Below the pieces are notes generated by a model. That model had not been told where the DNA came from. It did no database searches and saw nothing but the letters and a program-made list of their open reading frames with translations. A DNA stretch of 64,000 nucleotides. Source: Clostridiales bacterium. Lineage in GTDB: Bacteria > Bacillota > Clostridia > Lachnospirales > JAQSXR01. The position numbers and the translations under genes were made by a program. The stretch is from assembly GCA_029256575.1 (NCBI GenBank), contig JAQSXR010000003.1, positions 124,001-188,000 on the forward strand, given 5' to 3'. Each line of letters opens with the position of its first letter. The stretch's first letter is position 1. Positions 1 to 9,105 of this stretch are shown here, piece after piece.

Positions 1-459
1 GCAATAACTTTTGTATGTGATATTCTAAAAGGGTTATTTGCTGTATTATTATGTGCATTAATCTTCTCTAAATTAGATACGGGTATTTCCTTAGATACAC
101 TAAAAATATATACGGCTATTGGTGCGATGGCTGGGCATACCTATCCATTTTTTCTTAAATTCAAAGGTGGTAAAGGTGTTAGTACAATGGGCGGATCAAT
201 GTGGGGCTTTAATGCTGCCATTGGTTGGTCAGGAGCTGCAATATTTTTCCTGCTTATATTTTTGACTAAATATGTTTCGGTTGGTTCAATAGCACTTGCA
301 ATATTTTATGGTATCACAATTTCTATATTTTATAGCAATAACCTAGAGGTATGTATAATTGCTGCTTTAATAGCAATATTAGTTATATATAATCATAGAG
401 CAAATATAGTGCGATTGTATAGAGGAAAAGAGAATAAGTTTAGTCTCAGCAAAAAATAA
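1..459 (+). CDS. plsY: Glycerol-3-phosphate acyltransferase PlsY, C-terminal part (5' end outside window)
   Basis: Frame is open from base 1 (AITFVCDILKGLFAVLLC...GAMAGHTYPFFLKFKGGKGVSTMGG). GHTYPFFLKFKGGKGV is the PlsY motif; located directly before gpsA. Confidence 0.93.
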   Translation, partial: AITFVCDILKGLFAVLLCALIFSKLDTGISLDTLKIYTAIGAMAGHTYPFFLKFKGGKGVSTMGGSMWGFNAAIGWSGAAIFFLLIFLTKYVSVGSIALAIFYGITISIFYSNNLEVCIIAALIAILVIYNHRANIVRLYRGKENKFSLSKK

Positions 460-476
460 ATTAAGGTGGTGTAGCA

Positions 477-1505
477 ATGGAAAATATTACTATAATAGGT
501 GGTGGAAGTTGGGGAACAGCTTTAGCTGTTACGCTTCAAGGAAATGGTCACTTAGTAAAAATATGGTCAATAATGCAAGACGAAGTTGATCTAATAAATT
601 CTACTCATGAAAACAAAGATAAGTTACCAGGGGTTATAATTCCAAACGAAATCGTAGCGACTACAAATATTGAAGAAGCAGTTACAACTTCGTCAATATT
701 AGTCTTTGCGGTACCTTCAATCTTTGTTAGAAGTACAGCTAAATTAGTAAAACCTTTTATAACAGCAGAACATATTGTTGTGAATGTAGCAAAAGGTATA
801 GAAGAATCAACTACCCTTACATTAACTGAAATATTAGAAGAAGTTTTGGAAATACCAAATATTGCGGTTCTTTCTGGACCAAGTCATGCAGAAGAAGTAG
901 GTAAGAAAATACCAACGACTTGTGTAGTTGGTGCTAGTAAAAAAGTTATTGCAGAAAGAATTCAAAACACATTTATGAATCAGAACTTTAGAATATATAC
1001 TAGCCCAGATGTAATAGGAATTGAAGTTGGTGGAGCCTTAAAGAATGTAATTGCACTTGCAGCTGGAATCTCAGATGGTCTCGGTTTTGGAGATAATACA
1101 AAAGCCGCATTAATGACAAGAGGTATGCATGAAATAAGCTCACTTGGAATGGCAATGGGTGGAAGCATTTATACATTTGCTGGATTATCCGGTATTGGAG
1201 ATTTAATCGTTACTTGTACAAGTATGCATAGTAGAAATAGACGCTGTGGTATATTATTAGGTAAAGGATATACACTAGCTGAAGCAACGAAAGAAGTTCA
1301 GATGGTAGTAGAAGGTGTACATTCAGCAAAGGCAGCAAAAGCACTTGCAGAAAAATACAACATAAGAATGCCAATAATTGAAGAAGTGTGTAAGGTTTTA
1401 TTTGAAGATAAATCACCAAAAGAAGCGGTTTTAAATTTAATGTTACGTGATAAAAAAATTGAACACGCAGATATTGAGTGGGAAGAAAATGTTATGTGGA
1501 GCTAA
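477..1505 (+). CDS. gpsA: NAD(P)H-dependent glycerol-3-phosphate dehydrogenase
   Basis: N-terminal GGGSWGTALA Rossmann motif, VAKGIE, LSGPSHAEEV, GALKNVIALAAG, GLSGIGDLIVTC. Confidence 0.96.
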   Translation: MENITIIGGGSWGTALAVTLQGNGHLVKIWSIMQDEVDLINSTHENKDKLPGVIIPNEIVATTNIEEAVTTSSILVFAVPSIFVRSTAKLVKPFITAEHIVVNVAKGIEESTTLTLTEILEEVLEIPNIAVLSGPSHAEEVGKKIPTTCVVGASKKVIAERIQNTFMNQNFRIYTSPDVIGIEVGGALKNVIALAAGISDGLGFGDNTKAALMTRGMHEISSLGMAMGGSIYTFAGLSGIGDLIVTCTSMHSRNRRCGILLGKGYTLAEATKEVQMVVEGVHSAKAAKALAEKYNIRMPIIEEVCKVLFEDKSPKEAVLNLMLRDKKIEHADIEWEENVMWS

Positions 1506-1522
1506 TAGCTCCACTTTTTTTT
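1496..1522 (+). terminator. Intrinsic terminator overlapping the gpsA stop codon
   Basis: gtggagct-aat-agctccac followed by tttttttt; the TAA stop (1503-1505) lies in the stem/loop. Confidence 0.85.
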
Positions 1523-1662
1523 GTGCAAAAATACGATTATTTGAGTTGGGATATTATTAATAAAGTTTATCTTATAGCATCGCATACTATTGAAATACAA
1601 CAAAATAAATTAATAAAAAAATGGAAAAGTGTCACAAATATGTTACGATAACAGTTATATAA

Positions 1663-2301
1663 GTGAGAATTATAATTCTAGAAATTAAAATAAATAACAA
1701 AGGAGAACTTAATATGGATAGTGATCAGATTGAGGATATATTAGAAATTGTTAGAAATGGCAACAAGCAGGAATATAGTAAAATTGTGGTGAATTTTCAA
1801 AAGCAGTTATTTTACTATGTATTCTGCATTGTCAATAATACTCAAGATGCAGAGGACATTTTACAAGAGACTTTTGTTATTGCATTTAATAAACTTAATC
1901 AATATAGACGTCATACATCATTTTCTGCATGGTTATATAGAATTGCGAAAAACTTATCTCTTGATACTCTTAAAAAGAGAAAAAAGATTATTCCCTATGA
2001 ACGTGATGAAATGGAGAATATGATTGAGAATTGCTCTTTAACTGTAACTACCAATGAAGGTTATGATGAAAAGGTTTCAGAGGTTCTAAAGAGATTGACT
2101 TTTGATGAGAAAAATATTCTCTTGCTAAGGATTCATCAAGAAAAAACTTATGAAGAGATAGCTTTAATTATCAACAAAGGGCAAAGTACAACTAGAAAAC
2201 AATATGAACGAGCGAAAAAGAAATTTATAAAATTGTATGACCAAATAGATAAGGAGGAATGGACATATGGAGATGGAAAACAAATTAAAAGTGCATTATG
2301 A
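1663..2301 (+). CDS. RNA polymerase ECF-type sigma-70 factor (start probably at 1714, MDSDQIEDILEIV)
   Basis: Sigma region 2 (FYYVFCIVNNTQDAEDILQETFVIAFNKLNQYR..SFSAWLYRIAKNLSLDTLKKRKK) and region 4 (LRIHQEKTYEEIALIINKGQSTTRKQYERAKKKF). aaaggagaa SD just before 1714. Confidence 0.9.
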   Translation: MRIIILEIKINNKGELNMDSDQIEDILEIVRNGNKQEYSKIVVNFQKQLFYYVFCIVNNTQDAEDILQETFVIAFNKLNQYRRHTSFSAWLYRIAKNLSLDTLKKRKKIIPYERDEMENMIENCSLTVTTNEGYDEKVSEVLKRLTFDEKNILLLRIHQEKTYEEIALIINKGQSTTRKQYERAKKKFIKLYDQIDKEEWTYGDGKQIKSAL

Positions 2302-3187
2302 TAATCTAATTAATGATTTAGAAATAGATATAGATATTGAAGATGGAGTAATGTCAAAGATTATGCTACCTAAGAAAAGAATCATTCAAAAGAAAATATT
2401 AGTCTTTGCTGCGGTCATTTCAATACTGATCATCAGTACTGGGCTCGTTTTTGGAGCGGAGATTAGGAAATTGTTTAAAGAGAATGATTTTATGAATGAT
2501 AAAGGCGAGGTTGAATGGTCTCTAAAAACCGAAGATGAAGACCTAACCTTTAATGAAAGAGCAGATGAAGTGTATAAAACGTTAGATTTAGCGGAAGGAG
2601 AAGCAGTTGCTATCTATGTAGTTAATGACAATCCGAATAATAGTATTGTATGTATGCAGGAGCCCTCAACGATTAATGATAATGAGCTTATGAATACATT
2701 TCACATTGGTTTGCTCGATATAACAATCGAAAATGAAATACTTCAAAAATATCAATTTGAAAATGGCGTAGTTTCGTATCAAATATTAGGTGATAATTTA
2801 TATTATGGAGATTTTAAAGAGGAAGCGAGTGAAACAGGCAGTGAATTTATCGTAAAAGAGATAGAGGTCTCTACAGACATTTCATCGATTTCATGGGATT
2901 ACTTTGAAAATGGTGAAATTACTGATCAGCCAGCTGTTTCTGTTCTAATTGGTGAATGGAAAGGAAATGAGATTATACAATTCGAAGATGAATTTGATGT
3001 TACAAAAGGTTCTGAAAGCATAATGATCGCCGGATCTGAGGTACTCTATGAGTATCGAACCGATTTCAAACAAATAACTTGGTTAAGTGGAGAATGTTTA
3101 TTCCGCATTCATTCATATAATTTAGATATGGCCAAGGAAGAACTTATTCAAATTGCAGAGCAAATTAAGCTAAGAAACTGTAATTAG
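2267..3187 (+). CDS. Single-pass membrane protein, putative anti-sigma partner of the upstream ECF factor
   Basis: Overlaps the end of the sigma gene, SD aaggagga upstream; one TM segment (ILVFAAVISILIISTGLVFG) and a large extracytoplasmic domain with DUF4367-like C-terminus. Confidence 0.65.
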   Translation: MEMENKLKVHYDNLINDLEIDIDIEDGVMSKIMLPKKRIIQKKILVFAAVISILIISTGLVFGAEIRKLFKENDFMNDKGEVEWSLKTEDEDLTFNERADEVYKTLDLAEGEAVAIYVVNDNPNNSIVCMQEPSTINDNELMNTFHIGLLDITIENEILQKYQFENGVVSYQILGDNLYYGDFKEEASETGSEFIVKEIEVSTDISSISWDYFENGEITDQPAVSVLIGEWKGNEIIQFEDEFDVTKGSESIMIAGSEVLYEYRTDFKQITWLSGECLFRIHSYNLDMAKEELIQIAEQIKLRNCN

Positions 3188-3383
3188 AAGAAATATGGTT
3201 AATTATATTTAATTTAATAATAAAAAAACGCAGATATTACTTGAAATAATTAAGAAAATATGGTCGCAGATAATCAATGAGCTGGAATGTGTTGGTTGTT
3301 TTTGCGACCATTCAATTTGGTTATTAAATGCGATGATATTTAATTAAAAAAAGATGCAAAATTCACTTTATTTTATTTTCCTA

Positions 3384-3412
3384 TTGACAAACAAATAAAT
3401 ATATTATATTAT
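3384..3412 (+). promoter_or_regulatory. SigA-type promoter for the T-box/aro operon
   Basis: TTGACA (3384-3389), 17-bp spacer, TATTAT (3407-3412). Confidence 0.7.
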
Positions 3413-3424
3413 CAATATCAAGAA

Positions 3425-3672
3425 ATGCAACGATGTCGGAAAGTAAATAATAGACTGCTTTACAGAGAGAAACACATTTGCTGAAAGTGTTTTATAGTAA
3501 GTATTATCGAAGTTCCCGATTGAGCAGACAGGTTGAATTAAGTAGGCTTGTACGGAAGTCCACCGTTAGGAGGACCGGATATTATTATGTATCCTATGAG
3601 AGCGCTTTAAGCGAATTTGGGTGGTACCGCGAGTAATCCTCGTCCCATATGTAGGGATGGAGGCTTTTTTTA
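3425..3672 (+). promoter_or_regulatory. T-box leader riboswitch upstream of aroF-aroA-pheA (likely Phe, specifier TTC at about 3513-3515)
   Basis: Canonical T-box sequence gggtggtaccgcg at 3619-3631, stem I elements (cagagag, gctgaaag), then terminator cctcgtcccatatgtagggatggagg + T-run. Confidence 0.9.
3638..3672 (+). terminator. T-box-controlled terminator
   Basis: cctcgtccc...gggatggagg stem followed by ctttttttat. Confidence 0.8.
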
Positions 3673-3761
3673 TATAAAAAATGACCTTGTCTCTATGACA
3701 GGGTTTTATTATTATAAACCCATTATAGTGAAAACCAAAAAATTATATGGAGGAAATGAAT

Positions 3762-4775
3762 ATGATAATTGTAATCAAAAAAAATGCAAACAAAGAAGAA
3801 GTTGAGAAGTTAATAAAAAGGTTGAGTATATATGATGTTACGATAACTCCTATTGAAGGTCAAGAAAATACCGTGTTAGGTATTGTAGGTGATACATCTG
3901 CAATTGACAAAGAAGCCATTTCAATTAATAATTGCGTGGAAAAGGTTCTCAAGGTTCAAGAACCATATAAGAAAGCAAATAGAAAATTTCATCCAGAAGA
4001 TACAATTATTAATGCAAATGGTGTTATTTTCGGTGGGAAAAAGATTCCGATTCTAGCAGGACCTTGTTCCGTAGAGAGTGAAGAACAAATTATTGGAATC
4101 GCAAAAGCAGTTCAAAAAAGTGGTGCAACTATGCTAAGAGGTGGAGCTTTTAAACCAAGATCATCACCTTATTCATTCCAAGGACTCAGAGCAGAAGGAT
4201 TAACTCTTTTGGATGAAGCGAGACGTGTAACAGGGCTACCAATCATTAGTGAAATTACAAATGTAGAATTGGTTGATTTGTTTAATGAATCCGTTGACAT
4301 TATCCAAGTTGGTGCAAGAAATATGCAAAACTTTGAATTACTTAAATTATTAGGTCAAACGAAAAAACCAATATTATTAAAAAGAGGTTTTAGCAATACG
4401 ATAGAAGAATTATTAATGAGTGCAGAATATATAATGAGTGGCGGAAATGAAAATGTAATTCTTTGTGAAAGAGGTATTCGTACATTTGAAACATTCACTC
4501 GTAATACATTGGATTTAAGTGCAGTACCTGCATTAAAACGTATAAGTCATTTACCTGTAGTTATTGACCCAAGTCACGCGGCCGGTATTAACTGGATGGT
4601 TGAGTCTTTAGCAAAAGCAGCGGTAGCAGTTGGTGCAGATGGTCTAATAATTGAAGTTCATAATGATCCTGCGAATGCATTATCAGATGGGGCACAATCA
4701 TTACTACCATCACAATTTGATGATTTAATGACAAAACTAAAAGCGGTTGCAGTAGCGGTAGACAGAGAAATATAA
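3762..4775 (+). CDS. aroF: 3-deoxy-7-phosphoheptulonate (DAHP) synthase, AroF/AroG-like with N-terminal ferredoxin-like domain
   Basis: IPILAGPCSVESEEQI, LRGGAFKPRSSPYSFQGL, DPSHAAG; start moved from 3747 to 3762 because the SD ggagg is at 3749-3753. Confidence 0.93.
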   Translation: MIIVIKKNANKEEVEKLIKRLSIYDVTITPIEGQENTVLGIVGDTSAIDKEAISINNCVEKVLKVQEPYKKANRKFHPEDTIINANGVIFGGKKIPILAGPCSVESEEQIIGIAKAVQKSGATMLRGGAFKPRSSPYSFQGLRAEGLTLLDEARRVTGLPIISEITNVELVDLFNESVDIIQVGARNMQNFELLKLLGQTKKPILLKRGFSNTIEELLMSAEYIMSGGNENVILCERGIRTFETFTRNTLDLSAVPALKRISHLPVVIDPSHAAGINWMVESLAKAAVAVGADGLIIEVHNDPANALSDGAQSLLPSQFDDLMTKLKAVAVAVDREI

Positions 4776-4792
4776 TCCATTGGGGGTATTTT

Positions 4793-6025
4793 ATGGAAAC
4801 AATTATTAAACCATTTAAAATTAATAAGGAAATAGTGGCGATACCCTCAAAAAGTGTATTACACAGGCAATTAATTTTAGGAATGTTAAGTAGAGGGATC
4901 GTTACTATTGAAAATATTGTCTATTCAAAAGACGTCTTGGCTACCGTAGGTATTTTAAGAAACTTAGGTGTTTTGGTAAATACAAATGAAAATAACATTG
5001 AAATTGATTCAAGTAATCTATCCATTCCTGAATTAGAACTCTTTGCAAATGAAAGTGGATCAACGTTAAGATTTATGATTCCGGTTGTAGCATCCCTAGG
5101 ATTTGATGCCACTTTTACAGGGGGTGGGAGATTACCAGAAAGACCAATGGAAGCTTATTTAGAGGTTTTGCCTCAAAAAGGTGTTACAATGAACTATTGT
5201 GATAATTTCCTCCCTCTAACTATTTCAGGGAAACTTCAAAGCGGCTTGTATGAATTAAGAGGAGATATCTCGAGTCAATATATATCGGGACTACTCATGG
5301 CCCTAGCTAATCTAGAAGAAGATAGTGAAATTGTTATTACAACTAAATTAGAATCAAAGCCTTATGTCGATATTACAATTGAAGTACTAAAAGAGTTCGG
5401 TGTAAATATCGTAGAAGAAGAGAATAAATATTATATTTCAGGTAGTAATAATTTTGAGCATGGTAACTACTTTTGTGAAGGGGATTATTCTCAAGCTGCT
5501 TTTTTCCTAGTTGCAGGAGCAATTGGTGGACAGGTTAAAGTGAAGGGTCTAAAGAACAATTCTACCCAAGGTGATAAAGCGATAATAGATTTGCTGAAGT
5601 CTATGGGTGCAGACATTGAGATCTCTGATATGATTATAGTAAAAGAATCTTCGTTAATTGGTATTGAAATTGATGCAACCGATATTCCGGATTTAGTCCC
5701 TATATTATGCGTTGCTGCTTGTAAAGCTAATGGTACAACTAGAATATATGGAGTGGAAAGATTAAAACATAAGGAAAGTGACAGAATTAATTCAACTATA
5801 AATATGCTAACGAATCTAGGAGCAAATATTAGCTATGATGGTGAGTCTATTGTTGTAATTGGGCACGAAAAATTATCGGGTGGAACTATCGATAGCGTAG
5901 GTGATCATAGAATCGCTATGAGTGCAGCAATCGCATCTCTTATTTGTGAAAATGAAGTTAGAATCATAGGTTCTGAGAGTGTAAATAAAAGTTACCCTAA
6001 ATTTTTCGATGATTTTATAAATTAA
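4793..6025 (+). CDS. aroA: 3-phosphoshikimate 1-carboxyvinyltransferase (EPSP synthase)
   Basis: SKSVLHRQLILGML, NESGSTLRFMIP, GDISSQYISGLLMAL, RLKHKESDR, DHRIAMSAAI. Confidence 0.93.
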   Translation: METIIKPFKINKEIVAIPSKSVLHRQLILGMLSRGIVTIENIVYSKDVLATVGILRNLGVLVNTNENNIEIDSSNLSIPELELFANESGSTLRFMIPVVASLGFDATFTGGGRLPERPMEAYLEVLPQKGVTMNYCDNFLPLTISGKLQSGLYELRGDISSQYISGLLMALANLEEDSEIVITTKLESKPYVDITIEVLKEFGVNIVEEENKYYISGSNNFEHGNYFCEGDYSQAAFFLVAGAIGGQVKVKGLKNNSTQGDKAIIDLLKSMGADIEISDMIIVKESSLIGIEIDATDIPDLVPILCVAACKANGTTRIYGVERLKHKESDRINSTINMLTNLGANISYDGESIVVIGHEKLSGGTIDSVGDHRIAMSAAIASLICENEVRIIGSESVNKSYPKFFDDFIN

Positions 6026-6060
6026 TGATATTTAGTTCAGATGTAGGATTGGAGGGTAAC

Positions 6061-7176
6061 ATGAAGGATATAAAACTTTTAAGAGATGAAATTAATGAAA
6101 TAGATGATAAGTTATTAGAACTATTAGAGAAACGGTATCAAGTATCAAAATCAGTTGGGGAATACAAACAAGAAAATGCTTTGGAAATCTTCGTGAAGAA
6201 TCGTGAAGAAGAGATATTAGATAAAGTTGGATCAAATTCAACTAGATCTACAATAACTAGAAATCTTTTTGCATCTGTAATGCGTCAAAGTAGGCAAATT
6301 CAGTACCAAGATTTGGTTAAGGTAGACGGATTTAATGGATTGGACTTTATATATGATAACAAGGTATCCGAAGCTGATATTGAAACATTAGTATGTCTTG
6401 GTCCAAAAGGAACGAATTCATGTATAGCAGCGAAACAATTTGCAAATAAAACAATTGTTGAAGTTGATAATTTCGTTGAGGTATGTAAAAGTGTTGATTC
6501 TAAGAAGGGATGCTATGGTGTTTTACCAATTGAGAATACTACAGAAGGGGTAGTTAACCAAGTTTATGATTTATTAGTTAAATACAAACTTTTTGTAGTC
6601 GATGATTTACAATTAAATGTAGCAAATTGTTTAATTGGATCTGCAGATTCGATAGATGAAATAAAATATGTGAGCTCTCACCCACAAGCTTTGGCTCAAT
6701 GCCGTAACTATATCTCGACGTTAAACGTTAAGACACTTCAGGTTTCAAGCACCTCTCTTGCGGTAGCTCAATCTGTAGGAAAACGTGAATATGCAGCAAT
6801 TGCAAATGAAGTATGTGCAGACTTATATGACTTAAAAATACTTAAAAAAGATATAAATGACGAAGAAATTAATATGACAAAATTTGTTTTAGTTTCAGAT
6901 ATCCCTCATATATCACAGAAGACGAAAGGGTTTATGTTTGCGTTTACAATTCCTCACCAAGCGGGTACCTTAAGTACAGCATTACAGATGTTTAGTGATT
7001 ATGGATTAAGTCTAAACAGCCTGGTATCAAGGCCGGTTCTAGATAAACCATTTGAATATAGATTTTATGTAGAAGTAATTGGTGATTTAAATGATATTAA
7101 AGTGAAAGCACTCATGTACCAGTTAAAACAAGAGCTATTAAGCATTCAATTCTTAGGAAGTATACCCGTAAAGTAA
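6061..7176 (+). CDS. pheA: Fused chorismate mutase / prephenate dehydratase (P-protein)
   Basis: N-terminal chorismate mutase (LRDEINEIDDKLLELLEKRYQVSKSVGEYK), prephenate dehydratase (LGPKGTNSCIAA, GVLPIENTTEGVV, SHPQALAQC) and ACT-type tail. SD ggaggg before 6061. Confidence 0.93.
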   Translation: MKDIKLLRDEINEIDDKLLELLEKRYQVSKSVGEYKQENALEIFVKNREEEILDKVGSNSTRSTITRNLFASVMRQSRQIQYQDLVKVDGFNGLDFIYDNKVSEADIETLVCLGPKGTNSCIAAKQFANKTIVEVDNFVEVCKSVDSKKGCYGVLPIENTTEGVVNQVYDLLVKYKLFVVDDLQLNVANCLIGSADSIDEIKYVSSHPQALAQCRNYISTLNVKTLQVSSTSLAVAQSVGKREYAAIANEVCADLYDLKILKKDINDEEINMTKFVLVSDIPHISQKTKGFMFAFTIPHQAGTLSTALQMFSDYGLSLNSLVSRPVLDKPFEYRFYVEVIGDLNDIKVKALMYQLKQELLSIQFLGSIPVK

Positions 7177-7263
7177 TCAATAATAGCGTAAATAATTGAC
7201 TTTTTTGATAAATGGTGTATAGTATTAATATAAAAATATTATATAGTGAAGGAAGGAATAATT

Positions 7264-7683
7264 TTGGATGGCCTGCCCCTGCAGTTTAATAATGATTACA
7301 AATTAGTACAATTGAAAAAGTACATAATGTTAATGATACTTATCTCATGTATTGTTTGCCAATATTCTTTTGAGCAAAAGCCAATAATGAGTAGAATTGC
7401 TGATTCTAATAAAGCTTCTGCGCACGTACTTTTAACAAATAAAAATACTAATAAAGATATAATTAACATGGTAGAAAGTATACCAACTTTGGTTGCGAAT
7501 ACTTTAAATAATTTAATCTTTTTAATTATTATTTTATTTTTTGATATAAATCGTTATAACTATATATTTAGTCGTTTAAGATTAAAAATTAGGTTTGTTT
7601 CGGTTGGTCCGCATGCTCCGCCGAACATAATAATGGATAGTTTAAACACAAAATATAAATATAACGGAGTGAAATCGAAATAA
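7264..7683 (+). CDS. Small putative membrane protein of unknown function (TTG start)
   Basis: SD gaaggaagg before TTG at 7264; two hydrophobic segments (YIMLMILISCIVCQY; LNNLIFLIIILFFDI); stop abuts the next start. No family recognised. Confidence 0.5.
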   Translation: MDGLPLQFNNDYKLVQLKKYIMLMILISCIVCQYSFEQKPIMSRIADSNKASAHVLLTNKNTNKDIINMVESIPTLVANTLNNLIFLIIILFFDINRYNYIFSRLRLKIRFVSVGPHAPPNIIMDSLNTKYKYNGVKSK

Positions 7684-8918
7684 TGGACAGTAGTACCTTA
7701 ATTATAATAATCGTTTTAGTTTTTCTTTTATTAATGTCAGCTTATTTTTCTGCTGCAGAAACAGCATTCTCGTCATTGAACAAAATTCGATTAAAGAATC
7801 TTGCAAATAACGGTAATAAAAAAGCTATATTAGCCCAGAAACTTGCAGAAAATTACGATAAACTAATATCTTCAATTCTTATCGGAAATAATATTGTTAA
7901 TATTCTTTCTGCGTCACTCGCTACAGCTTTGTTTGTCGATATGTTTGGAAACTCGGGAATAACCTTATCAACGATCGTAATGACAGTTCTTATACTGATC
8001 TTTGGAGAAATAACTCCAAAGAGTATTGCAAAGGAAATCCCTGAAAAGTTTGCGATGACATCAGCACCACTACTAAATTTATTTATAATTATTTTATCAC
8101 CACTTAACTTCTTCTTTACGAAATTCAAGAAATTAATATCAAAAGTAATTGATGTGAAAGACGATAGAAGCATTACAGAAGAAGAAATTCTTACTTTTGT
8201 AGATGAGGCTCAAAGCGAAGGTGGAATTGATGAACATGAAGGGGCATTAATTCGATCCGCAATTGAGTTTAATGACTTAGATGTAAGTGATGTTATAACA
8301 CCAAGAGTTGATATTATTGGTGTAGAACTAAATTCCACATCGGACGAGGTTTTACAAATATTAAAAGATAATGGTTTTTCTAGAACACCAGTATATGATA
8401 AGGTCATCGATAATGTAATTGGAATGATTCATGAAAAAGACTTTTATACTAGATACCAAGATTCTGATTTTGTAATAGAAGATATTGTTAAACCGGTAGT
8501 ATTTGTGAATAAAACAATGAAAATATCAAAACTTCTAAGAAAATTACAACAATCAAAATCTCATATGGCTATTGTGGTAGACGAATATGGTGGAACAGCA
8601 GGTATTGTAACACTTGAAGACATTCTAGAAGAATTAGTTGGTGAGATTTGGGATGAACATGACGAGATTGTAAATGAAATTGTTAAATTAGGTGAAGAAA
8701 AGTATAAAATATCAGGTAATGCTAATTTAGATAAGGTATTAGAACTTTTTGATATAAAAAAACAATATGAATCAAGTACGGTAAGTGGTTGGATTGTCGA
8801 ATTATTAGACAAGATACCAAATGAATCAGATTCCTTTACATATGAAAATCTTAAAATTATTATTACAAAGACTGATTATAGAAGAGTAGTTGAGATCGTA
8901 GTTGCACAAGCAATTTAA
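7683..8918 (+). CDS. HlyC/CorC (CNNM/DUF21 + CBS + CorC_HlyC) family transporter
   Basis: N-terminal DUF21 membrane domain (SAYFSAAETAFSSLNKIRLKNLA), CBS pair (VDEYGGTAGIVTLEDILEELVGEIWDEHD), C-terminal CorC domain. Confidence 0.92.
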   Translation: MDSSTLIIIIVLVFLLLMSAYFSAAETAFSSLNKIRLKNLANNGNKKAILAQKLAENYDKLISSILIGNNIVNILSASLATALFVDMFGNSGITLSTIVMTVLILIFGEITPKSIAKEIPEKFAMTSAPLLNLFIIILSPLNFFFTKFKKLISKVIDVKDDRSITEEEILTFVDEAQSEGGIDEHEGALIRSAIEFNDLDVSDVITPRVDIIGVELNSTSDEVLQILKDNGFSRTPVYDKVIDNVIGMIHEKDFYTRYQDSDFVIEDIVKPVVFVNKTMKISKLLRKLQQSKSHMAIVVDEYGGTAGIVTLEDILEELVGEIWDEHDEIVNEIVKLGEEKYKISGNANLDKVLELFDIKKQYESSTVSGWIVELLDKIPNESDSFTYENLKIIITKTDYRRVVEIVVAQAI

Positions 8919-8936
8919 TTTTTCAATAAAATAAAA

Positions 8937-8978
8937 TAAGGATAACCAAGGCTATTAATCTTGGTTATCCTTATTTTA
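8937..8978 (+). terminator. Intrinsic terminator
   Basis: aaggataaccaag-gctattaat-cttggttatcctt followed by attttattt. Confidence 0.75.
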
Positions 8979-9105
8979 TTTATATTTCCCCATTATTTAA
9001 CAAAATTCTATTCAAGTGCAACATATGTATGATATAATAACATATGTATTGTTTTGCTATTGCTAAACAGATACACCATATAAGTTGAGAGGAAGAGGAG
9101 TATAA

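Noticed and set aside
3617-3805. 62-aa ORF MGGTASNPRPICRDGG...
   Set aside because: It lies over the T-box antiterminator/terminator (gggtggtaccgcg); the ORF is incidental.
8210-8407. Antisense ORFs within the HlyC/CorC gene (7853-8173, 8210-8407, 8561-8812)
   Set aside because: All lie opposite well-conserved coding sequence and have no independent support.
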